DNA of 34,370 nt. Origin: Paenibacillus roseus. GTDB lineage: Bacteria > Bacillota > Bacilli > Paenibacillales > Paenibacillaceae. The translations under genes and the position numbers were made by a program. This document shows, piece after piece, positions 15,650-25,088 of this stretch. Below the pieces are notes generated by a model that saw only the letters and a program-made list of their open reading frames with translations, was not told the origin of the DNA and ran no database searches. The stretch spans positions 1 to 34,370 of the forward strand of contig NZ_JAELUP010000038.1 in the NCBI RefSeq assembly GCF_016424485.1, written 5' to 3'. Position 1 is the stretch's first letter. Each line of letters begins with the position of its first letter.

Positions 15650-17158
15650 TTGGAATATACGGTCAAGCCGGATAGTGAATTTCGGATTAGGAGCATCCTG
15701 ATCCCGCTGATTGCGATTATCGCCGGCGTATTTATGGTTGTGCTGGACACGACAGCAATGAACGTAGCTTTAACGACACTGGTGAAGGATTTCAATTCCA
15801 GTCTGACGACATTGCAGTGGGTTGTAACTGGGTACATGCTGGCGCAGGCTACAGTCATTCCGCTTTCCGGCTGGCTATCCGACCGCTTCGGGGCCAAAAC
15901 TGTATTTTTGAGCGCGATTGTCCTGTTTACGATCGGCTCCATTTTGTGCGCGACGCCAAGCAGTGCGGAATGGCTGATCGTGTTCCGTGTCATTCAAGGC
16001 CTTGGCGGAGGCTCTGTAATTCCCGTTGCAATGGCTTATGTATACAAGTTGAGTCCTGCCAACAAAGTTGGCGTCGTGATGGGCATTATGGGAATTCCCG
16101 TATTGTTCGCTCCGGCAATTGGCCCTGTATTATCCGGTTGGCTGGTGGAATATCATTCCTGGCGCTGGATTTTTCTCATTAATATTCCGATTGGCATCAT
16201 ATGTCTGATCATAGGAATGAGCAAGCTGCCGAAAGTAGAGCGGACCCAAGTAGCGGGTATAGATAAACTGGGCATTCTGCTTGGACCTTTGGCCTTCGCA
16301 GCCTTGTCTTATGGAGTTACTCAAGGAGCGGATAGCTGGACATCTGCAAAAACATTGGGAGGACTCGGGATCGGCGCTGTGGCATTGGTTTTGTTTGTCA
16401 TTGTGGAGCTGAGATCAAAGACCCCATTGCTTGAATTGCGCGTGCTTCGCTCCATCGACTTTAGCGCGGGGATTTTAGTACAGTGGATTGCGCAGTTTGC
16501 GCTTTATGGCGGACTATTCCTGATGCCGCAATTTCTTCAGCAGGCGCGCGGCTTTGGCGCTTTTGATACAGGATTGACGATACTCCCGCAAGCTATTGCT
16601 TCGGCAATCGTCATGCCTATTGCCGGCATGCTGTTCGATAAAATCGGTGTGCGCTGGCTCGTCGTCGGAGGACTTGGTCTGGTGTCTACGGCGCTGTATC
16701 TGTATTCGCATGTCAGCCTTACGACGGAATCACGGGATATCATTTTGCCGCTTATGATGTGCGGGGCAGGGATGGGGCTGATCGTCATGCCCATGAATAC
16801 GCATTTGCTTAATAAAGCGCCCAGAGACCTGGTAAACCGCGTAACCTCTTTGACCAATTCCATGCAGCAAGTCATTAGCTCGCTGGCTATCTCTACTCTG
16901 GTAACGCTGCTGACCTCCAGAGTTGCCGCACGCGCACTTGAGATGAAGGAGTCTGCCGCTGCAACAGGAGCAAATTCAGCAACTCCTTCCCCGGATGCCG
17001 TCGAACTGGCAACCCGAACAGTAATGACGCAAGGTTTTGGCGATACATTTTATATCATGATGTTTGTTGCTATAGGCGGTGGTCTACTTGGTTTGCTGCT
17101 GCGCAGAGGCAAGAAATCGGAAGAGAAAAACCTGCCTAAGGAAATTATGCACGGGTAA
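15650..17158 (+). CDS. DHA2-family multidrug exporter (EmrB/QacA type)
   Basis: About 502 residues and 14 hydrophobic segments. The TTG at 15650 is preferred because AAAGGAGG lies 8 nt upstream; an in-frame GTG at 15623 has no ribosome binding site. Diagnostic stretches are VLDTTAMNVALTTLVKDF (motif D1), GWLSDRFGAKTVF (motif A), RVIQGLGGGSVIPVAMA (motif B) and LFAPAIGPVLSGWLVEYHSWRW (motif C, shortened here to GPVLSGWLVEYHSWRW). Proton-driven efflux of drugs or lipophilic compounds is expected. It is regulated by the divergent TetR protein and ends at a strong terminator. Confidence 0.87.
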   Translation: MEYTVKPDSEFRIRSILIPLIAIIAGVFMVVLDTTAMNVALTTLVKDFNSSLTTLQWVVTGYMLAQATVIPLSGWLSDRFGAKTVFLSAIVLFTIGSILCATPSSAEWLIVFRVIQGLGGGSVIPVAMAYVYKLSPANKVGVVMGIMGIPVLFAPAIGPVLSGWLVEYHSWRWIFLINIPIGIICLIIGMSKLPKVERTQVAGIDKLGILLGPLAFAALSYGVTQGADSWTSAKTLGGLGIGAVALVLFVIVELRSKTPLLELRVLRSIDFSAGILVQWIAQFALYGGLFLMPQFLQQARGFGAFDTGLTILPQAIASAIVMPIAGMLFDKIGVRWLVVGGLGLVSTALYLYSHVSLTTESRDIILPLMMCGAGMGLIVMPMNTHLLNKAPRDLVNRVTSLTNSMQQVISSLAISTLVTLLTSRVAARALEMKESAAATGANSATPSPDAVELATRTVMTQGFGDTFYIMMFVAIGGGLLGLLLRRGKKSEEKNLPKEIMHG

Positions 17159-17221
17159 CTGAAGGCAAACGTAATCCGATGATATTCATTGGTTCATTGG
17201 CAACGAAGGAATAAAGAAGAG

Positions 17222-17244
17222 CCCTCGCATAGCGAGGGTTTTTT
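17222..17244 (+). terminator. Terminator of the DHA2 exporter gene
   Basis: CCCTCGC-ATA-GCGAGGG followed by TTTTTT. Confidence 0.9.
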
Positions 17245-17280
17245 AGTATGAGATGAGAAGATGTCACCTAATTTATGATT

Positions 17281-18045
17281 TCATTGCCCCTCTTTGTGTC
17301 CACTACTTAAATGAACTTCAGTTGCAGCATTTCGTCCCGCCATTAATCTGGAAATAACTTCCTCTATAAAAATAAAGAACACCGTCCGAGTTTTTTCGAA
17401 AGCCAATAAATCATTACTTTGGGTATATTTAGTTAAGTAAAATATATTATCAATATCTAAAGCTAAAGCCAAAGAGTTGTCATACTCCTCTAAAATTAAC
17501 ATGATTTCAGTCCCGCTTGGCTTTATTGAATGGAATAAATCGTTAAAAGAAGCAAACTTTCCGGTTACTGAAAAAACAATTAAAAGGGTGTCTTTATCCA
17601 CTAAATTTTTGGTATACGTTTCACTTTGGGATACATATATACTTTTTTCTGAAACAAGAGCGAGCTTATATGAAAAATATTGTGCGCAAATAAATGATGG
17701 CCCTAGTCCGTACAGAACAATTTTGTTGTATTTATTGTAAATCTTCAAAAAATTATCGATCAAAACAGGATTGAAGTTTTCGATAATTTTTTGAAGTCGT
17801 TCAAGCTCAGTTGACTTTGTAATGCTTGGTGGAACAATTTGCTGCCCTCCAAAATGCTGCTTATACTGTTTGAAATTTTCAAACCCTAACTTTCTTACAT
17901 ATTTCGATATTTGGGATGACGAAACATTACCTAACTGAGCTGCTTCCAGTATTTTAAGATTATTATTTTGTTTAAGAATTTCAGTAATTTTGTTATGGAC
18001 AGAAAGCTCCAGTTGACTCAATTTGTTGATATTGATATTTAACAT
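17281..18045 (-). CDS. RpiR-family regulator with SIS domain
   Basis: A 254-residue sugar-phosphate-responsive regulator. ATG 18045 (MLNININKLSQLE) has AAAGGAGG 5 nt upstream; the upstream in-frame extension includes that ribosome binding site and is unlikely. The N-terminal HTH_6 domain (about 1-75) contains the recognition segment NVSSSQISKYVRKLGFENFKQYK. The SIS domain (about 100-230) shows KIVLYGLGPSFICAQYFSYKL and IVFSVTGKF. It is divergent from the SDR gene and shares the low GC content of the following operon, so it is probably the operon's own regulator, sensing a phosphorylated intermediate. Confidence 0.8.
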   Translation of the reverse strand: MLNININKLSQLELSVHNKITEILKQNNNLKILEAAQLGNVSSSQISKYVRKLGFENFKQYKQHFGGQQIVPPSITKSTELERLQKIIENFNPVLIDNFLKIYNKYNKIVLYGLGPSFICAQYFSYKLALVSEKSIYVSQSETYTKNLVDKDTLLIVFSVTGKFASFNDLFHSIKPSGTEIMLILEEYDNSLALALDIDNIFYLTKYTQSNDLLAFEKTRTVFFIFIEEVISRLMAGRNAATEVHLSSGHKEGQ

Positions 18046-18196
18046 ATGTCCTCCTTTCCAAATCAGCTTCTTCGTTTTCGATTTCATCTTGTATTACTAA
18101 ATTTTAAAGAAGCTGCCGTGTTTGTCAAGTGAGTAGACAGCTTTTCTTTACGAATATAATTTTCACATATTATCATATCAAACTTCAATTTTATCT

Positions 18197-18276
18197 AGAA
18201 ATTTTCTTTATAACAGCAAAATTAATCGATTATTACGAAAATTTTCATTGATTACGCTTTCTTTTTGTGATAACCT
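18197..18276 (+). promoter_or_regulatory. Promoter and candidate RpiR sites of the polyol operon
   Basis: TTGATT (18248-18253) and TAACCT (18271-18276) are 17 bp apart. Upstream are two small dyads, AGAAATTTTCT (18197-18207) and GAAAATTTTC (18237-18246), about 40 bp centre to centre, close to four helical turns. These are candidate binding sites for the divergent RpiR protein. Confidence 0.4.
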
Positions 18277-18303
18277 GAGTAAGAAATCAAATGTGATGGG
18301 TAG

Positions 18304-19098
18304 GTGTACAACTTGAACAATGATATTAAAGATTTTTCGCTAAACTTTTTTAGCCTAAAAGGAAAAGCTGCCGTTATTACTGGGGGAAACTCAGGACTCG
18401 GGCAAGGCTTTGCACTGGCACTTGCGAAAGCAGGAGCAGATATCTTTGCAGTCAGTATTGCTGATGATCATGATGTAACTAGAAAAATGATTGAAGCAGA
18501 GGGCGTAAAGTACCATCTTATGATTGCAGATATTACGAAAGATGGCGTCTGCAAAGAAGTGGTGGAAGCGTGTATTAGAACCTATGGAAAAATAGATATT
18601 CTCATGAATAACGCTGGCATTTGCATTAATGAACCAGATGTAACGAAGTTTACAAGAGCTCAATGGGATAAAATGATTGCGCTTAATTTAACAGCTTGCT
18701 TTGAATTATCGCATGAGGCAGCTAAATATATGATTCCACAAAATAGCGGAAAAATTATTAATACCTGTTCTTTGTTCTCTTACCTTGGGGGACAATGGTC
18801 ACCGGCATACGCTGCAAGCAAGCACGGATTGGCCGGGTTTACTAAAGCCTACTGTGATGAATTAGCTCAATTTAATATTCAAGTTAATGGTATTGCGCCT
18901 GGATATTTTGCTACTGAAATTACAACGGCGACAAGAGCAAACGAAGTCGCTAATCAACGTATTTTAGATCATATCCCTGCAAATCGATGGGGCAATATTT
19001 TGGACTTAATGGGTACGGTAGTTTTCCTGGCTTCAGATGCTTCCAACTATGTAAATGGCACTTTAATCAATGTGGATGGCGGATACTTGGTTAGATAA
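18304..19098 (+). CDS. SDR-family dehydrogenase, probably polyol/sugar
   Basis: An NAD(P)-dependent short-chain dehydrogenase of 264 residues. The cofactor motif TGGNSGLG is at 26-33, NNAG at 102-105, and the catalytic Ser156, Tyr169 and Lys173 (YAASK) are in place. The start is GTG 18304 or TTG 18313; neither ribosome binding site is decisive. As first gene of an operon with an FAD oxidase, an FGGY kinase and an MFS carrier, it probably oxidises a sugar alcohol or reduces a keto-sugar before phosphorylation. GC content is low compared with the rest of the window. Confidence 0.85.
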   Translation: MYNLNNDIKDFSLNFFSLKGKAAVITGGNSGLGQGFALALAKAGADIFAVSIADDHDVTRKMIEAEGVKYHLMIADITKDGVCKEVVEACIRTYGKIDILMNNAGICINEPDVTKFTRAQWDKMIALNLTACFELSHEAAKYMIPQNSGKIINTCSLFSYLGGQWSPAYAASKHGLAGFTKAYCDELAQFNIQVNGIAPGYFATEITTATRANEVANQRILDHIPANRWGNILDLMGTVVFLASDASNYVNGTLINVDGGYLVR

Positions 19099-19132
19099 GA
19101 TAAAAGCTTTAAATAAAGGAGAATGAAATACT

Positions 19133-20614
19133 ATGAATAAAGAACAATTGCTGCAAGAGTTGAAGTCTATTATTCCAGCGGAGCAAATCAATACAAATGA
19201 TGAGGCGCTTTATGATGCAGCTGCAGACCGTTATAAAAAATATGCAAAAGCTAAAAAAGTTCTTGATGTTCCCGTTCCAATAGCGATTGTATATCCGTAC
19301 TCAACAGAAGAGGTGCAATCACTTTTACTGTTCTGTAATGAGCATCAAATTAATGTTATTCCCAGAAGCGGAAAAACAGCTACAGAAGGCGGACTTGAAA
19401 ACTGGAAAGATAAAACTTTAGTCATCGATGGATCGAAAATGAATCAAATTATTAAGATTGATCCTTATAATATGCAAGCCACTGTACAAGCGGGTGTCGT
19501 CCTGCAAACGCTAGAGGATGAGCTGCGTAAAATTGGTTATACTACAGGTCACTCTCCACAGTCCAAACCGGTAGCACAATATGGTGGATTATTAGCCACT
19601 AGAAGTATTGGCCAGTTTTCAACTTTGTATGGCGCTATCGAAGATATGGTTATAGGTTTAGAATGCGTATTTCCTAACGGCCACATTTCCAGAATAAAAA
19701 ATGTTCCAAGAAGAGCTGGCGGGCCAGATATTAGACATATTGCGATTGGCAATGAAGGTACGCTATGTTATATAACAGAAGTGACAGTCAAAATCTTCAA
19801 ATATTATCCTGAAAACCATGTTTTCCATGGGTATCTCATAAAAGATGTGGATACAGGTATCTATATTTTGAGAGAAGTGATCGCCAACGGATTTAGACCT
19901 TCGGTTGCTCGCGTCTATTCTGAAGAAGATGCAAGACAGCACTTTGCACATTTCTATAAGGATAAGTGTGTTTTGATTTTCATGTCAGAAGGACCACAGG
20001 GCATTGTAAAAGCAACTGTAGAGGGAATTGAAGAAGCTGTTGCTAAATTCAAAGATAATGTCATTGAAAAAGTGGAAGACCGTTTAATTGAAAATTGGTT
20101 TGGTCACTTGAATTGGACGCAACAAAACATTGATAATGAAATCCAGGGAATGATTGAGCATAGCAAACATGATGGATTTACAACAGAAGTATCTGCAGAC
20201 TGGGAAAATATTATTAAGATTTATCACAATGTTATGAATAGAGTAAGAAATGAGTTTGATAGAATTGAAGACATAACGATGCTTGGCGGACACTCCTCCC
20301 ATAGCTATATTAATGGAACCAATATGTATTTTGTATACAACTATAATATTAACTGTGCGCCGGAAGATGAAATGAGAGTTTATCATCACCCCATTCATAG
20401 TATTATTATCGAGGAAACATTAAAGCTTGGCGGCTCAATGTGCCATCATCACGGTATTGGTAAGTATCGTACGCAGTGGACTCAAGATGAGCATGGTTCA
20501 GCTTACTATATGTTGGAAAAACTAAAAGAAGCATTTGATCCTAATGGCATTATGAATTTCGGTACAATATTCCCTCAAGCGGAAGGGTTGAAATTCATTA
20601 AGGGAAGAGACTGA
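19133..20614 (+). CDS. FAD-binding oxidase, alkylglycerone-phosphate-synthase-like
   Basis: A 493-residue flavoprotein of the vanillyl-alcohol-oxidase/FAD_binding_4 fold. The FAD-binding PP-loop is NVIPRSGKTATEGGLE (about 76-92), followed by SIGQFSTLYGAIEDMVIGLE, which is very like the corresponding block of alkyl-DHAP synthase (AGPS). The C-terminal MCHHHGIGKYRTQW repeats the AGPS His-triad motif, and the end reads AFDPNGIMNFGTIFP. No ether-lipid genes are nearby. In this operon the more likely role is oxidation or an aldol-like reaction on a sugar or polyol. AAAGGAG precedes ATG 19133, and the next gene starts 10 nt after the stop. Confidence 0.75.
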   Translation: MNKEQLLQELKSIIPAEQINTNDEALYDAAADRYKKYAKAKKVLDVPVPIAIVYPYSTEEVQSLLLFCNEHQINVIPRSGKTATEGGLENWKDKTLVIDGSKMNQIIKIDPYNMQATVQAGVVLQTLEDELRKIGYTTGHSPQSKPVAQYGGLLATRSIGQFSTLYGAIEDMVIGLECVFPNGHISRIKNVPRRAGGPDIRHIAIGNEGTLCYITEVTVKIFKYYPENHVFHGYLIKDVDTGIYILREVIANGFRPSVARVYSEEDARQHFAHFYKDKCVLIFMSEGPQGIVKATVEGIEEAVAKFKDNVIEKVEDRLIENWFGHLNWTQQNIDNEIQGMIEHSKHDGFTTEVSADWENIIKIYHNVMNRVRNEFDRIEDITMLGGHSSHSYINGTNMYFVYNYNINCAPEDEMRVYHHPIHSIIIEETLKLGGSMCHHHGIGKYRTQWTQDEHGSAYYMLEKLKEAFDPNGIMNFGTIFPQAEGLKFIKGRD

Positions 20615-20624
20615 GGTGGTTTTT

Positions 20625-22055
20625 GTGAGTAAATATGTAATGGGAATTGATAATGGCTCACAAAGTACGAAAGTGGGTATTTATGATTTTGATGGGAATG
20701 AAGTTGCTTTTGGTTCGTATAAGTTAAGAGAAATTGAATCTCCTGAGCCAGGCGTAGCCTTGCATCCTGATGATGATTTATGGGACAGCGTGTACGGAGG
20801 AATCAAAAATTGTCTGGCCAATTTTAAAGGAGATCCTACACTTATTGTTGGAATTGGTTTATGTACCATAAGATGCTGTCGTGTTTTATTAAATGAAAAG
20901 GGCCATCTAGCTTATCCTGTGATAAGTTGGATGGACACCAGACTCAATCATCCTTATGAACATACAGATGATCAAGTCAAATATGTAACATCAACTTCTG
21001 GATATCTGGGCTTTAGACTGACAGGTGAATTTAAGGATACAGCTGCAAACTATGAGTTTAATTGGCCATTAGACCGCGAAACATTAGATTGGTTCAATGA
21101 CGATGAAATCATGAAAGCAAACGGCTTGAAAAGAGAGATGCTATTTGATCTCGTAAAACCGGGGGAAAAGCTGGGAGCCTTGCGCCCGGAACTGGCTTCT
21201 GAACTTGGATTGAACGATGATATACCTGTTATCGCGACAGCAAATGATAAGGCAGTTGAGGTTCTGGGCTCCGGAATTAAGGACGAAGGGTCCATTATGA
21301 TTTCACTTGGAACACTTATTTCCTCGATGCTGTACAGAAATGAAGACTTTGAAAATGCTCATAATTTTTTCCCGACACTCGCATGCATTCCATTCAAATA
21401 TGTTTACGAATCAAACGGAATACGCCGCGGTATGTGGACAGTAAGCTGGTTTAAAAAACTGATTGGCGAAGAGCTTGTTACTCATGCCGAGGAAATGGGG
21501 ATGTCCGAAGAGGAATATTTGAACGTTAGAGCACAAGATGTGCCTGTAGGCAGTGATGGGCTGATCACCATTCTCGACTGGCTGTCATCATCATCTTTCC
21601 CATATCGAAAAGGGATTATGATAGGTTTCGACCAACGCCATACCAAATATCATATTTACCGTTCAATATTGGAAGCGATTGCATTCAATATAAAAAATAA
21701 TATTGACGAGATGTTAGAGGAAATAAAGGCCGAGTTAAATGAATTAGTTGTAATAGGCGGTGGCTCCAGGAGCGATTTGCTGATGCAAATTATAGCTGAT
21801 CTATTTGGTTTACCCGTTCATAAACGCAAAGGCAGCAGCAGTGCATGTCTAGGGGCTGCTATATGTGTAAGCCAATATTTATCCGTTTATAAAGGTTTTG
21901 ATGAGGCCGCAAGCAAAATGGTTAAAACCGAACGCACGTTTATGCCTGATGCAAAAAATCACGAATTTTATAATCAAATCAACAATAATATCGTGAAAAA
22001 TGTAAGAACGCATACCGATGAAATTTTAAAACAAACTTATCCAATCTTTAAATAG
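20625..22055 (+). CDS. FGGY-family carbohydrate kinase
   Basis: ATP-dependent sugar or polyol kinase of 476 residues. GTG 20625 has GAGGTGG just upstream; the earlier GTG at 20616 lies within that site. The phosphate-1 loop is MGIDNGSQSTKVGIYD, the substrate loop with the probable catalytic Asp is VISWMDTR, phosphate-2 is ISLGTLISS, and the C-terminal FGGY-type motif is LVVIGGGSRSDLLMQIIADL. Position after the dehydrogenase and oxidase suggests it phosphorylates their product, which could then be the ligand of the RpiR regulator. Substrate not determinable. Confidence 0.85.
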   Translation: MSKYVMGIDNGSQSTKVGIYDFDGNEVAFGSYKLREIESPEPGVALHPDDDLWDSVYGGIKNCLANFKGDPTLIVGIGLCTIRCCRVLLNEKGHLAYPVISWMDTRLNHPYEHTDDQVKYVTSTSGYLGFRLTGEFKDTAANYEFNWPLDRETLDWFNDDEIMKANGLKREMLFDLVKPGEKLGALRPELASELGLNDDIPVIATANDKAVEVLGSGIKDEGSIMISLGTLISSMLYRNEDFENAHNFFPTLACIPFKYVYESNGIRRGMWTVSWFKKLIGEELVTHAEEMGMSEEEYLNVRAQDVPVGSDGLITILDWLSSSSFPYRKGIMIGFDQRHTKYHIYRSILEAIAFNIKNNIDEMLEEIKAELNELVVIGGGSRSDLLMQIIADLFGLPVHKRKGSSSACLGAAICVSQYLSVYKGFDEAASKMVKTERTFMPDAKNHEFYNQINNNIVKNVRTHTDEILKQTYPIFK

Positions 22056-22070
22056 AAGGGAGTTGGTAGT

Positions 22071-23360
22071 ATGGAAACGAAAAATTATAGCAGATACTTT
22101 CAATTTTTCTTGATCATTTTGGCCGCAGGCTCCATTTATCCTTTAATTTATTTAAAAACCAATTATCAAGAAACTATTTTGGAAGTTTTCGGTATATCCC
22201 TTGTAGATTTAAATGGCATATTTTCGGTTTTGGGTATCGCTTTTATTTTGGGATATTTTCCAAGCGGTTGGCTAGCTGACCGGTTTTCCTCCAAAAAGCT
22301 AATATTCACGTCACTTTTGGTTTGTGGACTTACCGGGATTTGGTTTGCACAGGTTCCTAGCTATCCAATCGTTCTTGTTATATTTACAATTTGGGGGATT
22401 TTCTCCGTATTCACTTTCTGGTCAGCGCATCTAAAACTCGTCAAGCTTATTTCAAAGAAAGAAGAAGAGGGACGGTTTTTTGGTGCATTGGATGGAGGTA
22501 AAGGAATTGTTGAGGCGATTTTGGCCAGCATAGCTATATTAATTTTTTCGAATATATTGGGCGCTAGTTCCGAATATGTTCATAAAAAAGAAGCACTGCA
22601 AGCTGTAGTCTATATGTACTCAGCTGTGCTTATCGTGGTCGCCATACTATTTTTAATTTTTGTTAAAGAAGATAAATCGTCTATTCAAGCAGCGTCTTCA
22701 TCTAATCCGGAGAACAAAACGAAATTTGATATTCGAGTTTTTAAACAAATATTCAATAATAAATTTGTATGGTTGCTAGGCGGCATCATATTTACGTCCT
22801 ATATTGTGGCATGGTCTGTGTATTATTTAGGCGGGTTTTTGCAAACTAATATCAATATTAATGCAGCTACAGTAGGTCAAGTGACCGTTATTATGCTTTG
22901 GATGCGCCCAGTTGGTGGGTTTTTGGGTGGATTTCTGGGGGATCGATTCGGGAAGAGCAGTATCTTGATAGCGGCTTTGGGAATGTCTACAATTCTTCTA
23001 TTTACGGTAGCGCTTACACCTGTTACATTACCTCATATGTTTTATTATGTTTTGATAATTACTACTGGCTTAATGGTATATATCATTAGAGGTCTGTATT
23101 GGTCATTGCTAGGGGATTGTAATATAAAAGAAGGAGTTTTAGGTCTTTCGATCGGATTTATATCGTTCTTGGGTTATTTACCAGATATTATAATACCATT
23201 CGTCAATATTTACTTCTTTAAAACTTACGGAGATAATGGTGGTTATAATGCATACTTTACTTTCTGTGCATTGGCAAGCGTAGCTGCGATCATGATTACA
23301 GTCATCTTTAAAATGAATGTAAATAAAAGAAACAAACGTTTGGTTGGAACAGCAGAATGA
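22071..23360 (+). CDS. MFS transporter of the polyol operon
   Basis: A 429-residue, 12-helix major facilitator protein with GAAGGGAG before the ATG, 15 nt after the kinase stop. Motif A-like GYFPSGWLADRFSSKK follows helix 2, and a second GGFLGDRFGKSS occurs at the matching place in the C-terminal half. It is most likely the uptake system for the substrate of this pathway. The IS256 element has inserted 26 bp after its stop, separating it from the long hairpin that probably served as operon terminator. Confidence 0.8.
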   Translation: METKNYSRYFQFFLIILAAGSIYPLIYLKTNYQETILEVFGISLVDLNGIFSVLGIAFILGYFPSGWLADRFSSKKLIFTSLLVCGLTGIWFAQVPSYPIVLVIFTIWGIFSVFTFWSAHLKLVKLISKKEEEGRFFGALDGGKGIVEAILASIAILIFSNILGASSEYVHKKEALQAVVYMYSAVLIVVAILFLIFVKEDKSSIQAASSSNPENKTKFDIRVFKQIFNNKFVWLLGGIIFTSYIVAWSVYYLGGFLQTNININAATVGQVTVIMLWMRPVGGFLGGFLGDRFGKSSILIAALGMSTILLFTVALTPVTLPHMFYYVLIITTGLMVYIIRGLYWSLLGDCNIKEGVLGLSIGFISFLGYLPDIIIPFVNIYFFKTYGDNGGYNAYFTFCALASVAAIMITVIFKMNVNKRNKRLVGTAE

Positions 23361-23378
23361 ATTAATTTAAATACTAAA

Positions 23379-23386
23379 ACTTACCT
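23379..23386. repeat. Target site duplication, left copy
   Basis: ACTTACCT immediately before the left end of the insertion sequence; identical to 24616-24623. Confidence 0.8.
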
Positions 23387-24615
23387 GAGTCTGTAAAATA
23401 GATTGTGTAAACTCCTAAATCTACTAAAATGAAAGTAGAAGAAAGGTTGGGAGAACACATGGGATTATGGACAAAAGAGCAACTGCGTCAGTTCATCAAG
23501 GAGAACAAATTGGTGACGGCACAGGATGCGCAAAATGCGCTTAAAGATCTGTTTGCAGAGACCCTTCAAGAGATGCTGGAAGCCGAGATCGACACGCATC
23601 TGGGATACGAAAAGCATGACGTCAAGAACAAGCAAACAACGAACAGCCGTAATGGCAAGAGTCGTAAAACGGTCATGAGCGAGTATGGTGAGCAGGAAAT
23701 CGCTGTTCCGCGCGACCGTCAAGGCGAGTTCGAACCGCTCGTCATCAAGAAGCGTTACCAACAAGATTGTACCGCTTATTAAAGAGTGGCAGAACCGACC
23801 GCTGCAAGGCGTGTATGCGGTTGTCTTTCTCGATGCCATTCACTTTAAGGTGAAGCAAGATGGCGCCATGGTCAACAAAGCAGCTTACATGGTCATCGGC
23901 ATTGATCTGGATGGGAACAAGGATGTGCTGGGCATGTGGATCGGCGAGAACGAGTCTTCGAAGTTTTGGCTTAGTGTGCTCAATGAGCTGAAGAATCGCG
24001 GTGTACAAGACATCCTCATCACCTGTGTGGACAACCTGACCGGCTTCTCGCAAGCCATTACCGCATGCTATCCGCAGACCGAAATTCAAAAGTGTATCAT
24101 CCATCAAATTCGCAATTCAACGCGCTACGTCTCTTACAAAGACTTGAAGAAAGTGACGGCTGATCTAAAGCCGATCTACAAGGCGGTCACAGAAGACGCT
24201 GCTCTCGCAGAGCTTGATCGATTCGAGGAAATTTGGGGTGCGAAGTATCCACTGATCGTCCGTTCCTGGCGCAATAACTGGGACGAGCTAGCGACCTTCT
24301 TCAAATACCCACCTGAGATTCGGAAGTTGATCTATACCACCAACATCATCGAGAGCTACCACCGCCAACTCCGCAAAGTCACGAAGGGTAAAAGCATCTT
24401 CCCTTCGGATGAAGCTCTACTCAAAATGCTCTATCTCTCGACCATGGACGTCGTCCGCAAATGGACAGGTCGTGTTCAGAACTGGGGACAAATGCTGCTC
24501 CAACTCTCCGTTTTCTTCCCGGATCGCGTCGGCCAGCACCTACGCTAACAGGCCTCTTCCCCCTCGGGGGAGGAGTTCCTTATAAATGAGTTTACACAAA
24601 ATTATTGACAGACCC
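23387..24615 (+). mobile_element. IS256-family insertion sequence, internally deleted
   Basis: A 1229-bp element with imperfect terminal inverted repeats of about 28 bp. The left end reads GAGTCTGTAAAATAGATTGT and the right end, inverted, GGGTCTGTCAATAATTTTGT; both end in GTGTAAACTC. It is flanked by the 8-bp direct repeat ACTTACCT, the size expected for IS256. The transposase gene has lost an internal segment and is frameshifted, so the copy is non-autonomous. It sits just after the MFS gene of the polyol operon. Confidence 0.88.
23459..24548 (+). pseudogene. IS256-family (mutator type) transposase, deleted and frameshifted
   Basis: The N-terminal part (MGLWTKEQLRQFIKENKLV... to VIKKRYQQ) reads in one frame until a stop at 23780. 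The C-terminal part (VTNKIVPLIKEWQNRPLQ...) reads in a second frame to 24548. In intact IS256 transposases about 45-50 residues, including the segment with the Ser/Thr-x-Ile-Ser-x-I-T helix, lie between these blocks. The junction at GTTACCAACAA fits both sides, suggesting deletion at short homology. The catalytic DDE residues all lie in the second frame (VFLDAIH, CVDNLTGF, NIIESYHRQLRK). No full-length product can be made. Confidence 0.87.
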
Positions 24616-24623
24616 ACTTACCT
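24616..24623. repeat. Target site duplication, right copy
   Basis: ACTTACCT immediately after the right end of the insertion sequence. Confidence 0.8.
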
Positions 24624-24635
24624 CGCATTCACAGC

Positions 24636-24704
24636 GGCTAACAACAGTATGAAGAGCCAGTATATTGGAGACTGGCTCTTCATACTGTTGTTAGCCTTGT
24701 TTTT
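24636..24704 (+). terminator. 26-bp perfect hairpin with T-run
   Basis: Arms 24636-24661 and 24671-24696 pair perfectly over 26 bp around a 9-nt loop and are followed by TTGTTTTTTT. On the plus strand it is a very strong terminator, probably the original one of the polyol operon before the insertion sequence arrived. The right arm also contains the stop codon of the minus-strand Rpn-type remnant, so the same hairpin forms at the 3' end of that transcript, without a T-run. Confidence 0.75.
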
Positions 24705-24963
24705 TTAGTGCGATGATTTCAGCCTCAGACAGCCCCGAGGCCTTGGCTATAATGGCCGCATCTACCCCAAGCTTGAGAAGCTCCAGAGCCATCTGAACCG
24801 CTTTCCTTTTCTCGCCTTCAGCCAATGCCCCCTCAATCATGGAAGCTTCATCATGCAAATACTTTTGTCTTTCTTCGTACAATCGGCGTGCCTCGGCATC
24901 CTGACTAAGAAATTCCAGCGTGTCCATTGCTTTCTTCAAAACAGGCTCGTTCATCGTCAGCAC
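24691..24963 (-). pseudogene. Rpn-family nuclease/transposase C-terminal remnant
   Basis: Ninety residues corresponding to the C-terminal tail of Rpn/PD-(D/E)XK recombination-promoting nucleases (YhgA-like transposases): MNEPVLKKAMDTLEFLSQD, ARRLYEERQKYLHDEASMIEGA, a charged helix, and LSEAEIIALKKQG. The nuclease domain with its catalytic D-E-K residues, normally about 200 residues upstream, is absent. GGGAGG precedes the ATG, so a fragment could be made, but a functional enzyme is unlikely. Confidence 0.65.
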
Positions 24964-25088
24964 CTCCCATTGGATTTATCGACGTTCAACTCCGTTCCCA
25001 TAATTCGGATAATTATTTTCATATATAGTGATTATATAGCGGCAAAATAGCGGTAATTATGTTATAATAGATGTAGGGAGGGGATGTC

